Source: Endocalyx cinctus | Lineage: Eukaryota; Ascomycota; Sordariomycetes; Amphisphaeriales; Apiosporaceae | Assembly: GCA_001600455.1 (NCBI GenBank) | Contig: BCKC01000007.1 | Span: forward strand, 1,986,019 to 2,050,018 | Length of the DNA stretch: 64,000 nucleotides | Direction of reading: 5' to 3' | Shown: positions 11,368-22,609 of the stretch, piece by piece | Numbering within the stretch: position 1 is the first letter of the stretch | How the letters are laid out: each line of letters begins with the position of its first letter | Translations under genes and position numbers: made by a program | Notes under the pieces: model-generated | Told to the model about the DNA's origin: nothing | The model's input: only the letters and a program-made list of their open reading frames with translations | Database searches by the model: none

Positions 11368-12624
11368 TCAAGCGGCTGAGTGTAAGGGGTCGATATCCTC
11401 CACACCAGACTTGACACCTACGTACTTTGTCCTCCTCATGATACCCTCGACGGGACCGAGGAGTCTGGCGAATGCGCTCTTGCCCAGAGTGGCCACCTTC
11501 ACCTCAGTCGCACTTACCACAGACGCTGCTCGAGGTGCATCATTTAGGAGTGCCAATTCCCCAAAGAAGTCGCCCTTTTTGTAGTGCTTAACTGACTCCG
11601 ACTGTCCGTTTTTGAAAGCATCGGCCTCTCCCGACTCCAATAAAAAGAAAGCCTCGCCAATATCGCCTTCCTGAATAATTGTATAACCAGCAGGAAACTT
11701 GAATGTTTCCAGTGCGTCGGCAATCTTTGATCTCTCGTATGGAGTTAGAGAAGCTAGAAGGGGTACCTCTTCCAAGAAGCTCTCGTATAGGCGTCGACGG
11801 GCAAATGTAGACTCCATGAGGATTCGGCGGAATGTGACTCGGTCCAGAGCCCATAATGTGCAGCCAGATTCGGCCGAGGTGACGGTTGCCGCTCTCGGGG
11901 CGTTGTACATGAGAGCTAGTTCACCAAAGGAACCTCCGGCCCGAATAGTACCAACTCTGTTGCCCATACCTTCCAACCCAGGTTGCAATGATCCACTGTC
12001 ATTGACATACACATCGAAGGAACCCTTCTCAACAATGTAAAAATAGTCACCGGCATCTCCTTGGGTGATTACCTGTTGATGGTTATCATTGATTAGCTTT
12101 CCTACTCGATCACCAAGGCTTCGAGGCTTGAGTCAAAATACCTTAATATCCTTGGCAGGAATTGGTTTTTCCTGGAGAGCTCCCAAGATCTGTGCGTTCT
12201 GCTCATCGTCCAGGTGACCAAACAAAAAATTGCCCTCGATTGCCTTCTTGAGTCTGGCCAGTTGGTCTGATGACTTAGGATACGATGGTGGAGACCAATT
12301 GTCATTGACGTCGGCGACAGGCTTTAGAGATTCTGCGGATACCGATGTACGACGACCGAAGTTGTACTGCGCCGGGTAACTATCAGGGTTTGGTGGAGTT
12401 CTTAGAGAGGATGGAGGACCATCTGATTGAGCATCGCCGCCGAAAGGGCCGCGGAACCCTGCACCAAAAGTTCCAGTCGTAGGAGAGGTGACATTGTCGT
12501 ATTCATCTTCCTCAACTACATTGTGTAGTCCGGGTGAGCTAGCGGGAGGTTCAATCTTGGGACCGTCATTCCCAAAGGGGTTTGAATTGGCCGCGAACGG
12601 ACTTGTAAATGTTGTTCCGGACAT
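11368..12624 (-). CDS. PKAR: cAMP-dependent protein kinase regulatory subunit
   Basis: Regulatory subunit that holds PKA catalytic subunits inactive until cAMP binds. Two exons (12624-12142 and 12072-11368) encode 395 residues, normal for fungi. The 69-bp intron splits D-I-K from V-I-T-Q-G-D. Order of parts: a fungal N-terminal region with F-T-S-P-F and N-P-F-G motifs; the inhibitor sequence RRTSVS near residue 90, whose serine makes it a type II-like phosphorylatable pseudosubstrate; then two cyclic-nucleotide-binding domains. Each domain has its phosphate-binding cassette, G-S-F-G-E-L-A-L-M-Y-N-A-P-R-A-A and G-D-F-F-G-E-L-A-L-L-N-D-A-P-R-A-A, with the key Glu and Arg intact. The upstream region is long (2.45 kb), as is common for this gene in fungi. 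Confidence 0.95.
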
Positions 12625-15077
12625 GGTAGTATTGTGGGTTGGATTGCTGTACTATATGTTCTTGATCAAGTAAGAGTGTACCGCGCATTCGTCGGGGAGA
12701 CGATGGAAAGTGTGGTCGACAAGAAAAAATTTGCTGTGTAATATCGAATGGATGAATCTTTGTGGTAGGCTCCGATTCCGAGGAGTTCTTCTTTCTACTG
12801 GTGAGCAAAGGATAACAAAGACACGACTTCACAAACAAAAGTAGGCTTTAATGCGCAATGGACATTGGCCTTCTTTGAAACGGTGCGAATTCACTTGATA
12901 GACATGGCCTTCTAAGAATATAATAATAAAAGCAAACTCAAAATTTCACGTAATGATTAAAGGGGATGATGGATAAGGCTGAGTTGTAATATTTCCGTCG
13001 AGATCACCTTGAGAAGGCAGGGTAGGCAAGTAGGTAGGTACTGGTAGTTAGGTACTGTAGTAGCTACGACCCCACTAGCTGATAAGAGAAGAATGGAAAG
13101 GATTTTCTAGAAGGAGTGGAATGCGTGGTCCCAATGACGAGAGGGTATGACGGTATGACAGGGCACGTAAGAGCGGACGTAAGGGCAATGCAGGATTGGG
13201 GTTTAAGCTGACAAAGTGCAGGACAAAGCGTGAGCGGGTAATTTAGAGAAAAGGTCATCGAAGGCAGATAATACCGACTACCACTTTGGCACTTAAAGCA
13301 TACAAAGACGAACACATGAATCAGAAAGCGTGTAGTAATGGAGTGAGTACTTACTATTAGACTATAAAAGAAATATTATTATTGCGTCAATTCTGCCGAT
13401 TTCGATGGAATGCCGCGATGATGGTGATTGGTACTACTATCAAGGTAGCACATGAAAGTTGTCTGAGAGGAGATGAAGCATGTGGAAAGGGTTCGTAGGT
13501 AGAATGGAAAGAAGACGAATTGGTAGAAAACGAAGAATAAATTATAGGTAAGTAAAGATATACAAGAAGTCAGGCAGACAGATAAATAGATGATAATATT
13601 AGGCAAATGCCAGCCTTGAATAAATAAGGAAGAAAAGCTTTTGTTTTTTCTCTCTCTTTTTGTCTCTTTGGATTATTCCCTTCAGACACGGATCAGAGTA
13701 ATCTGTAAGTTGTGAAAGTAGGTTTTGTTGAATTGCAGGATGGTTAAGCCGAAATAAGACAAAGACAGCACAATTCCGAGTATAATTTGATAGAGGTGAA
13801 ATGGTATATGTATGAATATGAGTAATGTATATATTTGGTTGAAAGAGTGACGAAGAATTGGGAAATTCCAATTTGTACCTATATTTATCTTCCAAAGGTC
13901 AAAAGGTCAAAAGGTCAGAAGTGACTGGTGTGATGTATCGAGTAAGTTAAAGTCCAAATAATTGAGATGAGAGTTGAAAGTACTAGATTAAGTGTAAGTG
14001 GATGGTAGGGCCGGAAAGCAGTGAGGGGATTCAATTCGATCCAAGATGTGGGGCGGATCAGATGTCATTAACTTGCAAAAAGTAAAAAGCTTCTCCATTC
14101 CTTCTTCTAGTCCTTCTAGAAGCTAAGAACTACGGATAAAGCACGGATCATTTGAATATCTGTGTCCTGCGTTAATACCGATACCGTCTTTAATTTGTAC
14201 TACATACGGCTTTTATGTATGTACTGTATGGAACACTTACTAAATTTGGTCAAGTTTTAGGAGGTACCTAAGGTATTTATCTTAACAAATACTCCGTATA
14301 CTACCTAGAGGTATGTACTGTAGTATATTCCTAATTTCTTCTCTCTTTACCGAGTATGTTTACAAGGTTTTATGTTATCTATCTACTTATTTATTTTATT
14401 ATTATCATACTCCTTAATCTTCCTCAATCCTTTTCTTTTCTTTTCTTGTCTCCTCCTCTCTATTTTATTCCCTCTCAATATTTTTTTTTTTTTTTTTTTT
14501 TTTTCATTAGGAAATCAAATTAAACATTAGTCACATATACTTATCATTGGTCGGATACCACTGTACCGCAGTAGGGTATTTATACGCTATATACTAAGCT
14601 TATGGATCCTACTAAAGGGGGGAGATCGACCTGATCGACCTAAACATGAACAGCATGAGTCAACTAGGATATTCAAATAAAAATAACGTGTGGCCCAAGC
14701 TTTCTAGCACCGGTCTTTACCGAAGCAGACTGCCTATCAGCTAACCAGATAGATACCCTGTCAGCCAGCCTGTCTGCCTGTTCATGCCTGTATCCTGGCT
14801 GCTTAGCTCTCTGGTAGTAGAGGAATACCTATCAAGTTAGATATACGCCCAATCAAACCTGTAGATCTCAAGGGCTTCAGCTGTCCAGGTGTCAAGCTTA
14901 CTACTCTTGCTGCGTCTCCAATTTTCAACAATTGGCTTTAGTTTGCCATTCTATGAGGTGAAGTTTTAAGAACTACCTAGGTATACTCCGTAACAGACTC
15001 TATAATACCATATTTAATAAGAGTAGGGGGGGGGGCATTACTTAATAAGTACAATGCAGTTCAAGTGGATCTTTTGT
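12625..15077. other. Long intergenic region upstream of the PKA regulatory subunit
   Basis: This 2.45-kb region has no gene I can support; the small open frames show no conserved motifs. It contains a triple direct repeat of AAAGGTCA (13894-13917), TAGGTA/TACCT-rich stretches at 13020-13060 and 14260-14320, a 22-nt poly-T at about 14481-14504 and a G run near 15027. It probably includes the long 5' leader of the PKA regulatory subunit and the 3' end of the cytidylyltransferase gene. Confidence 0.5.
13894..13917. repeat. Triple direct repeat of AAAGGTCA
   Basis: Three perfect 8-bp copies in a row, 1.3 kb upstream of the PKA regulatory subunit start. It may be a protein-binding array or a simple tandem duplication. 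Confidence 0.7.
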
Positions 15078-16576
15078 CTAAGAAGCCTGTGATTGTGCCA
15101 TTTTCTCTTCCTTCAGCCGTTGCTCCTCCTCCAATATTTCCCTCTGACGCTGAGCATTTTCTCCCACGGCTTTAACACCTTTCTTTCGTTGTCTTTCCTC
15201 GTACAAGTCTCGACTCTTCATGATGCGCTGTACTATTGTACCCGCGTTGACGTGTTGGAAATCGTGGTTCGGCACTTCTTGGAAAATACCCATCTCCTTA
15301 GGTGCCGTGTATGGATCGTAGGACAGGGGCATGAATGCAGTTGGCCCATGATACACTGCATCCGGGGTACCCCAAGGTAGGCTGGTAAGGTAAGATTTGG
15401 TTGGAGTAAAAGGCGCCCCGAATACGACGGCATTAATGTACTGATACCACACAAAATGAGAAATTAGTTTCACAACGACAAATACGACTTCTAGGCCTAG
15501 AACTTACCCGGCATTGGATTACGCAAAGACCTCTCTCGTAAATATTCATGATAGGGTAGTTGATACCCTTCCAATGGTTGATCACTTCGTCATCGTGGAT
15601 ACCCGCTACGACGAATACCGGGCCGTAGTCTGCGCCTTTCCCACGCCGCTCGTTGACCGATTGTTCATCGTACCAGCCGTCCTTTCTGGCCAGATCTTCT
15701 TCCGCGACTACCACTTTTCGGAGGAACTCTATATGTCCGCTGGAGAACAGGTCGAATCCTCCGTCAACGTAAACTACTCTCTGCCCTGGTTTCGGACCGA
15801 CGCCTTTTAGTAACTCTCGGAAATTGCCGGATTCCTCTTTGGTATGTTCGACTTTGGCCGCATCCGAGCCAGACCAAAAATAAATATCCAATCCTGGACT
15901 CGTTCCGTCGGCGGCCGTGGCGTACTGGGTTATACGCTGCATCATGGCGTCGCCTTCTGCTTTCTTCTCGGACTCGGTACCGTTTCCTTCTTCGCCTTTG
16001 AGTGCGTGTCGTAAGGATTTGATGAAGTGAGTCTTGGTGCAGAGCAGCATACGTCCCACTAGGTCGGTAGTAGATATGCTAGGGGTTCTCTTGACCACTT
16101 TAAACCGGCCAGCTGCCTTGACAAACCGGTAGCAGTCTTCGCCATTGCTGTCCGAGGTGATATCATCGCCGTGTACCACGTATTTGCAACCGAAATGGCT
16201 GATGAATGACAGCTCGGTCACGTACGGTGCGTAGGGGATAGATCTAGTCACCCAACGACAGGCATCTACCGCAGCGAGTCTTTTCGTCCGCGGTCTCAGA
16301 TATCAGCTAAAATGACCCTTGCCTCAAGGGATTTTATATGGAAAGGTATAATCGTCCGTACCTTTCTTGAAGGTTCATGACAGTAGGTCCCTTATTATCT
16401 AAGATGTCCTCGTCCGAGTGCACACCCACGTACAGCTCACTGCCAAGTTGTCGGGCCTGGAGCATGGCCCCTGCATGCCCGTGATGAAAGAAGTCCCAGC
16501 AACCGTCTAACCATATTCTACCATCTAGAAGTTCAGGGGCTGGTGGTCCGGACAGGACATCTTGCTCCGAACTCAT
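15078..16576 (-). CDS. ECT1: Ethanolamine-phosphate cytidylyltransferase
   Basis: Makes CDP-ethanolamine from CTP and phosphoethanolamine, the rate-limiting step of the Kennedy pathway to phosphatidylethanolamine. Three exons (16576-16362, 16279-15508 and 15440-15078) encode 449 residues. Two cytidylyltransferase domains are visible. The first has D-G-C-W-D-F-F-H-H-G-H-A-G (HxGH motif) at about residue 24 and ends with the signature RTPSISTTDLVGRML. The second has D-G-G-F-D-L-F-S-S-G-H-I-E-F-L, where the first histidine of HxGH is replaced by serine, as usual in the second domain of this family. The C-terminus is a charged coiled coil of K/E/R. Splice junctions restore L-Q-E-R-L-A-A-V-D-A-C. 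It diverges from the PhyH-family gene. Confidence 0.94.
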
Positions 16577-17051
16577 TGTAGAGACGGCGACAACGAGTAA
16601 ATTGTATACTGTGTGTAGTGGGGGGGGGTTTGATTATATTATCTCAGATGTAACACAAGTACTCTGGTGACAACGCTCGAGCACAGCCGCTTTATTTTAC
16701 CTAACAAGAGGTTAACGATGATAAAACAAGGTACCTAGATCCACGGGTAGCATGTACTTAGATTAGGTAAGGGAGAGAAAGTGAAGAAAGTGCATATTTC
16801 ATAATGTGTTTACTAGGGATGACCCCTCAATGAGGGGCCTAGAGTTCTTATCGACCCCACTATCACCCCACTATCTATTACAAGCTGGTTTATTTTTAAC
16901 TGTTCTAACTTCCCGACTTCCCGTGTGTCATTATATGTTACCCACGAACGCAGATACATATTGAATTGGCAATAGTATAGTACGTATAAGGTCTTGAAAA
17001 AAATAAAATAATCTTCTCCAGCCCGCAGTCTTTAAATCATTCCAACCAAAA
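16577..17051. other. Shared upstream region of ECT1 and the PhyH-family gene
   Basis: This 475-bp divergent promoter region includes an eight-G run just upstream of ECT1 and a C-A-rich stretch at 16860-16880. No gene is seen. Confidence 0.5.
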
Positions 17052-17996
17052 ATGCCCTCGGCAACGACCCAGGCTCCGCCACGGGGATTAACCCCGGAAC
17101 AGCTAGCCACCTTCGAGCGAGACGGCTACCTGATCGTCCCGGACGCGCTCTCGGCGGAGACGGTATCGTCGCTCCTGAGCGAGACGCGCTCGATGCTGGA
17201 CTCGTTCTCGCTGACGGACCACCCGATGACCAAGTTCAGCACGGGCGAGAAGGCCGAGCACGTCGGCGACGACTACTTCCTGACGTCGGGCGACAAGGTC
17301 CGCTTCTTCTTCGAGGAGGACGCCTTCTCACCCGAGACCGGGGAGCTCACCAAGCCCAAATCTCGCGCCATCAACAAGATCGGCCACTACCTGCACGCGC
17401 TGTCCCCGCCCTTCGCCGCGCTCCTGGAGGAAGGTCGTCCGGCGGCGATCGCGAGGTCGGTCGGGTTCAGGGACCCCCGCTGCCTCCAGAGCATGGTCAT
17501 CTGCAAGCAGCCCGAGATCGGCGGCGCCGTGCCTCCCCATCAGGATAGCACCTTCTTGTATACCGACCCGCCGAGCGCCGTCGGGTTCTGGTACGCCCTC
17601 GAGGACTGCACCGTCCAGAACGGGTGTCTCAGCTTTCTGCCGGGCTCGCACCGGTGGGCGCCCGTGCGTCGGCGCTTCGTGCGTACTCCTAATAATGACG
17701 GGGTTACTTTTGTGGATAACACGGACGGTCCGCGGTTCCCGCCCGGGGAAGAGTATCGCGAGGAGGTGGATAGCGTGGAGAAGGAAGAGAAGGGAGAGTA
17801 TGTCATGGGCGAGGTAAAAGCTGGTAGCTTGGTTCTTATCCATGGTAATTTGCTACACAAGAGCGAGAAGAACTTGAGCCAGAAGAGCAGGTTTATATAT
17901 ACGTTCCATGTTATTGAGGGAGACGGTGCAGAGTATGACGGCCGTAACTGGCTGCAACCCCCTGCGGGGGGGCTCACAAAGTTGTATAAAGATTAA
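17052..17996 (+). CDS. Phytanoyl-CoA dioxygenase (PhyH) family protein, PHYHD1-like
   Basis: Non-haem Fe(II)/2-oxoglutarate-dependent oxygenase of the PhyH family. It is one 314-residue exon with no intron. The iron facial triad is visible: H-x-D in PPHQDSTFLY near residue 163 and the distal His in GNLLHKSEKN near residue 274. The 2-oxoglutarate-binding Arg lies in KSRFIYTFH just after. The N-terminus F-x-R-D-G-Y-L-I-V-P is the classic start of the fold. The architecture most resembles animal PHYHD1. No C-terminal peroxisomal SKL is present (it ends L-Y-K-D), so a cytosolic location is more likely than peroxisomal. The substrate is unknown. Confidence 0.88.
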   Translation: MPSATTQAPPRGLTPEQLATFERDGYLIVPDALSAETVSSLLSETRSMLDSFSLTDHPMTKFSTGEKAEHVGDDYFLTSGDKVRFFFEEDAFSPETGELTKPKSRAINKIGHYLHALSPPFAALLEEGRPAAIARSVGFRDPRCLQSMVICKQPEIGGAVPPHQDSTFLYTDPPSAVGFWYALEDCTVQNGCLSFLPGSHRWAPVRRRFVRTPNNDGVTFVDNTDGPRFPPGEEYREEVDSVEKEEKGEYVMGEVKAGSLVLIHGNLLHKSEKNLSQKSRFIYTFHVIEGDGAEYDGRNWLQPPAGGLTKLYKD

Positions 17997-19354
17997 AAAT
18001 ATTCTTGACACGAGTTAGGTGGATGATAGGACATGTTAAATTTGGAAATATATGTATTTTAATATACCGACGAAAGAAGTGGTTGCGCTTCAGAGCAATG
18101 TTTATGTGTTTATGTGTTTATGAAAGAATTTTTTACTTATCCCTTGCTTTCCGATTTTTTACACTTACAGCTTCGTTGAGCTTCACTTATATAGCAGTCT
18201 CGAAGAAAAATCTATAGATTCTCATAGTGGTAGATTTATCCAGCATCTGTACTTGATACGAATATTCAATTCTCGCCAACTCCCTCATCCCCGCTACTTT
18301 CAGTCTACTTGTTTCGATGTTTATGTTCTTGCTTACGGTATCAACAATCGAATTTCTAAACTGTAATCGTATCTGCATACGTCCTTTGCAAGGCAGAAAT
18401 GTTGCATATTCATTCAACTTTGCACCTTTTTTTTCATTATTTTTTTTATAGACTTTTCTTTTATCTATCTTGTGCCCTATTTAACAATGGTCTCTCGCTT
18501 TCACACACCAATCATTAGAACCTCCTTATGAGCCATATTCTTCACGTCGAGAAACATTGACTATGCTAGTGGGCTTATTACATGTATCTTGCTTTCCACA
18601 TAGATCCTTCTTGTCCTCATGATATCTACAGTGATGAGGGTAATTAACTGTCTAAGAGAATGAAGATTTGACGGTAGTGAAAGGGGGGAGTAGACAGAGA
18701 CATTGAGTCATCAGACAGGGGAAGGGGAAATCAGAGGCTAGTCACCCCGGGAAAGAAATAAGCGAATGGGAAAGGGGAGCCCATTGGGGATGTAATCTCT
18801 CTTTCCCCTACAAGATAACGTAACAGGACATTTGATCGCAAGTCTTGAGACGTTGTGTCATCTCGTCAAACTAAAAACGTGTCCGGGGTTTGTCTTACGA
18901 GATCTGGAATGGTCCATTAACCTCCTCCTTGAACCATCATCATTGACCTTCAAGTTTTCCACCGAAATGTATGTTGGGATATATGCAAATTGAAAGTAGA
19001 GAAAAAAAAAAAGAAAACATAGTAATACATGTCGGGTGATGTTGTTTTAGAACCATCCGTGAGAGAAGTCAGAGGAATATTATCCATTTTTCCCTCTTTG
19101 TTTCGTAGAAGTGGATCTGGGTCAAGCCGTAAAATGAACCTATCATCCAAATCCGACAGTGTTGCAGGACATTAGTACACGGTTTTGTGGTTCGAGAGAC
19201 TAGGGAGAAAAGAGACAATAAGCTTTGGGATTTCTTGGTGGATAAGCAAGCCAATCAATCGCCATATTAGCGCAATGGCCTCGACTGGAGATATTTTTTC
19301 CTGGGAGTAGGAATGAGATCGCCCTGATTTGGTCCTTGTATTCTCTAAGTGTTG
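17997..19354. other. Intergenic region between convergent genes
   Basis: This 1.36-kb AT-rich region includes the 3' ends of the PhyH gene and of HRP1. A long HRP1 3' UTR is plausible here. The open frames carry no recognisable motif. No repeats above background. Confidence 0.5.
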
Positions 19355-22046
19355 CTAGCGACCATAAGGATGGAAACCACGGCTGCCTCCTCTGCCACCA
19401 CCGCGATAATTGGCACCGGGTTTGCCCGCATTTTTAGGGCCGGTAGGGGCGTTAGCCGGAGGGGCGTTAGCTGGGTCAGGAGTTGGGCTCTGGTGCTGAC
19501 CACCCCGATTGCGATGGAAGCCTCCTCGTCCTCCTTGGCTATAATTGGGCTGGGGCACGTCGTCATACATTCCTTCCCACGAGGTTGGGTCGCCATTGCC
19601 GCCACCTCCCACATTGCCGTAACCTTGATTGTATCCGCCTCGGCCGCCGCGTCTTCCCCCGCCGCCTCGCTGATTAAACATCTGCTGCTGGTTGTGGTTG
19701 AAGTCATTGAAATTTTGCTGCTCGCCACTGCCCTGGCCCTGACCCTGGCCAGCTCCGCCGTTGGCCATCATCTGATTCTGTAGCTGCTGCATTTGCTGCA
19801 TCATAGCCGGGTTCATGTTCGCCATAGCTGCCATTGGGTTATTCTGACCATTCTGGCCTCCACCCTGAGCCATCTGTTGCTGCATCTGTTGCATCTGCTG
19901 CATTTGCATCATCTGCATCATCGGGTTCATACCACCCATGTTCATGCCCCGATTCATGGCGACTTGCTGCTGCATCATAGCCATATACTGTTGCATGCGC
20001 TGCATGTATTGAGCCATAACTTGAGGGGTCATACCTCCTTGGCCCATCTGATTTGTCATGGGATTCGGGGGGGCTGGGGTTTGTTCGTCCATGCTGCTGC
20101 CTTTCTTGAACTTTCCGCTGCGTCTCGATGTCTCTTCTTCCTGCATGTTACCGCGGGGTTGAGCCTTCTTGACTTCAATTGGTTTGCCGTGGATTTCCAG
20201 GTGAGTGTTGAGGCACTCCTCCACGCCATTCTCGTTCTCGAAAGTAACAAAGCCAAATCCTCTTGGTCTGCCTGTGTCTTTATCCATCATGAGGGTTGCG
20301 TCGACAACTCTTCCAAACTGAGCAAAGTAGTCCTTGAATTCCTGCTCAGTCGTTTCCTGACTCACACCACCAACGAAAATCTTGGAGGTCTTCTCTTGCT
20401 CATCGCGAGGTATGGCTCTCTTGGGGTCAATCTACGACACCATGTCAGTCGATTCCTGATCACAATTGAAATTGAAAAGCAGAATTATCAAGTTACTTAC
20501 GATCTTTCCGTCTAAGAAGTGCTCTTTGACCATAACAATGTTCACTGTCTTTGCATCTTTGAATGTGAGAAAACCAAAACCACGAGAACGACCAGTGGCG
20601 CCATCTCTCATGACAGTACATTCGGTTACTTCTCCAAACTGAGAAAAGTAGTTGCGAAGGGACTCTGATCATAAAATTTTCTCTGTAATTAGCTAAATTC
20701 TTGACATGAGAGTAACGACAATGTACAATGAAGAGGGACATCTCCTTACGGTCTGTTGTTTCCCAGTTGAGTCCACCGATGAACATTTTCCTATCGTATC
20801 AACCATGGTTAGCTAGTCTATTATATCCTTTTAAAATGCACAATGCTGTATAAGATAAGTTGTATGGTCCATTTGATGGGTGTGTACGCGCGCGCGCGTG
20901 TGTGTGTGTTCTTAGTGATTTTGTGATGTCAAAAACTCCATGATTGTTTGTTCACTTAAACAAACATGTAATGGATCCACTTTTATGCGTCTTTCTTTTT
21001 TACGAGCATGCAGGTATGCGCCCAAGTGCCAGTAGCATGCTAAGGATCTCGAGTAGCCATCTTCTACGCATCAATATATGCGTCGAATTCTTAGTTAAGT
21101 CGAAAATTTGCTGTCACTGAAAAATATGGCCCTCCGGTTCCACTTGCAGACTCCCGTGTCGTTTCCTTAATTCTTCTTGCCTGATGACAGGAAATGGACC
21201 GATCCACTAGACTCTAAGGATTCCCCATAGTAGTGTTAACTGTACCAGGATCGGCGTTGGTGATGATGATGATGACATGATAAGGGGAATAGATGTATAT
21301 GTAACTTAGGGAGTAAAACATCCCGGAAGGAGGCCATGGACATGATTGCTCAAGAGATGTATGTGGAAATGCAGTCAAAGGATATCTGAAACCTTGTCGA
21401 ATTCTGCTCTCGTATCTGTGCTATGGTCGAGCTAGGTAGGTCATGAAATCCGAGCGCTATTCGCTGCCTGTCTGCCTGTCTTGATGTCTTGATACAGCGC
21501 CAGAGAGACCATACCCTTGGCGAATTTTATGAGCTTATCTCGAATGACTGGCTATGAAAAGGCAGTAATGTCCATGTAGTAGTACTAACGTCGACTTTCT
21601 TCCTTTTATCGATATTTTTTGAGGCAAATATGCTACCCTCTCTTTATTCCTTATTTTCTTGCTCCCACGATGTACGCTTTAGCTTGGACTAGCCTGGTAT
21701 GATTCTTTTTGGTTCTTACTGGGTGTCGACCACCCTTCAAAGCCTACTGCCCTCGAACCGTTCTTGTAGCCATCTAGCCAGACCGAACTATTTTGTCCAT
21801 CGCGTTCTTGCAAAATCATAAACCAATCAACGCACATTTTCTTTGATCGATATCCTCATGACATTGGCATTCGCATTACCTCGTGCGTGCTCTGCGCGTC
21901 ACAGTATATGGCGCAAGCTACTAGAACCAGCGTAGATGATGATTTGGGTTCCAAATCTGTTTTACCCATCAAGGGCCAGATCGCCGCTTGGGGAAAATAC
22001 GGCGCGTACAAGAAACCACACACACGTGCACATGTATATATATAAA

Positions 22047-22085
<39 letters not shown>

Positions 22086-22609
22086 GTTACTTACCCATCT
22101 TCTTTCGAACTAGCCCCTCTTGACGAATGATATGTAGGTGTAGAAACATCTTGGGGCGTCTCTACAGTTGAAGAATCGGTTACCATGGTAGTAGGGCCAT
22201 TGCCCAGGTTGAAGTCCACATCGTCATCTTCATCATAATTATCTTCATGGTAGTCATCGCCGTATTCATTATCACCAGAAGCAAAGCCACCATTTCCGGC
22301 CGAAGCACCGATATCTATTTCCGATTGGATGTTGTGCTCTATCGTAGGCTGCGGGTTTGGTTGTACAGGCGCAGGAGTCGGTACTGGGGCGGGTGCTGGG
22401 GTAGAGGCAATGACAGGCGCGGCGGTAGGTGCTTCATTATCGTCGTAACTATGAGTTTGTCAGTAAATAATGAGCCGTGTAAATAATGGTGGGATGCTGT
22501 AAGTTAGGAAACAAATATTCGAAGTGGGACATAAGCAACCAGGAATTTTAAACTGAAAATTGACTAACAGATCAGCGAAAAGATCCTCCTCAAAATCCTG
22601 CTCCGCCAT
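19355..22609 (-). CDS. HRP1: hnRNP / mRNA cleavage factor I subunit with two RRMs
   Basis: Nuclear RNA-binding protein of the Hrp1/Nab4 family, which binds UA-rich efficiency elements for mRNA 3'-end formation and shuttles with mRNA. Five exons (22609-22569, 22448-22095, 20790-20750, 20664-20501 and 20431-19355) encode 558 residues. Order: an acidic N-terminal region rich in Asp/Glu/Pro; RRM1 with K-M-F-I-G-G-L-N-W and [11 protein letters not shown]2 with K-I-F-V-G-G-V and R-G-F-G-F-V-T-F; then a Met/Gln-rich prion-like segment; and a C-terminal RGG/Gly-rich tail ending H-P-Y-G-R. A PY-type nuclear import end is plausible. Intron 2 is 1304 nt, very long for this genome, and holds a 34-base G/C homopolymer 10 nt from its donor. 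It diverges from GYP1. Confidence 0.93.
20880..20909. repeat. Alternating purine-pyrimidine tract (CG then TG)
   Basis: A run of CG dinucleotides passes directly into TG dinucleotides inside HRP1 intron 2. Such uninterrupted alternation is prone to Z-DNA. On the transcript strand it reads CA repeats, then CG repeats. Confidence 0.75.
22035..22044 (-). promoter_or_regulatory. UAUAUAUAUA element in HRP1 intron 2
   Basis: A perfect self-complementary TA run lies in the intron transcript directly after the C34 tract and about 50 nt after the 5' splice site. Yeast Hrp1 recognises UAUAUA-type efficiency elements, so this could be a site for the gene's own product. The link is inference. Confidence 0.35.
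22051..22084. repeat. 34-base poly-G homopolymer (poly-C in HRP1 transcript)
   Basis: Thirty-four consecutive G on the plus strand. In the HRP1 transcript it reads C34, starting 10 nt after the GTAAGT donor of intron 2. The tract can form G-quadruplex or i-motif structures and is likely length-polymorphic. Confidence 0.9.
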
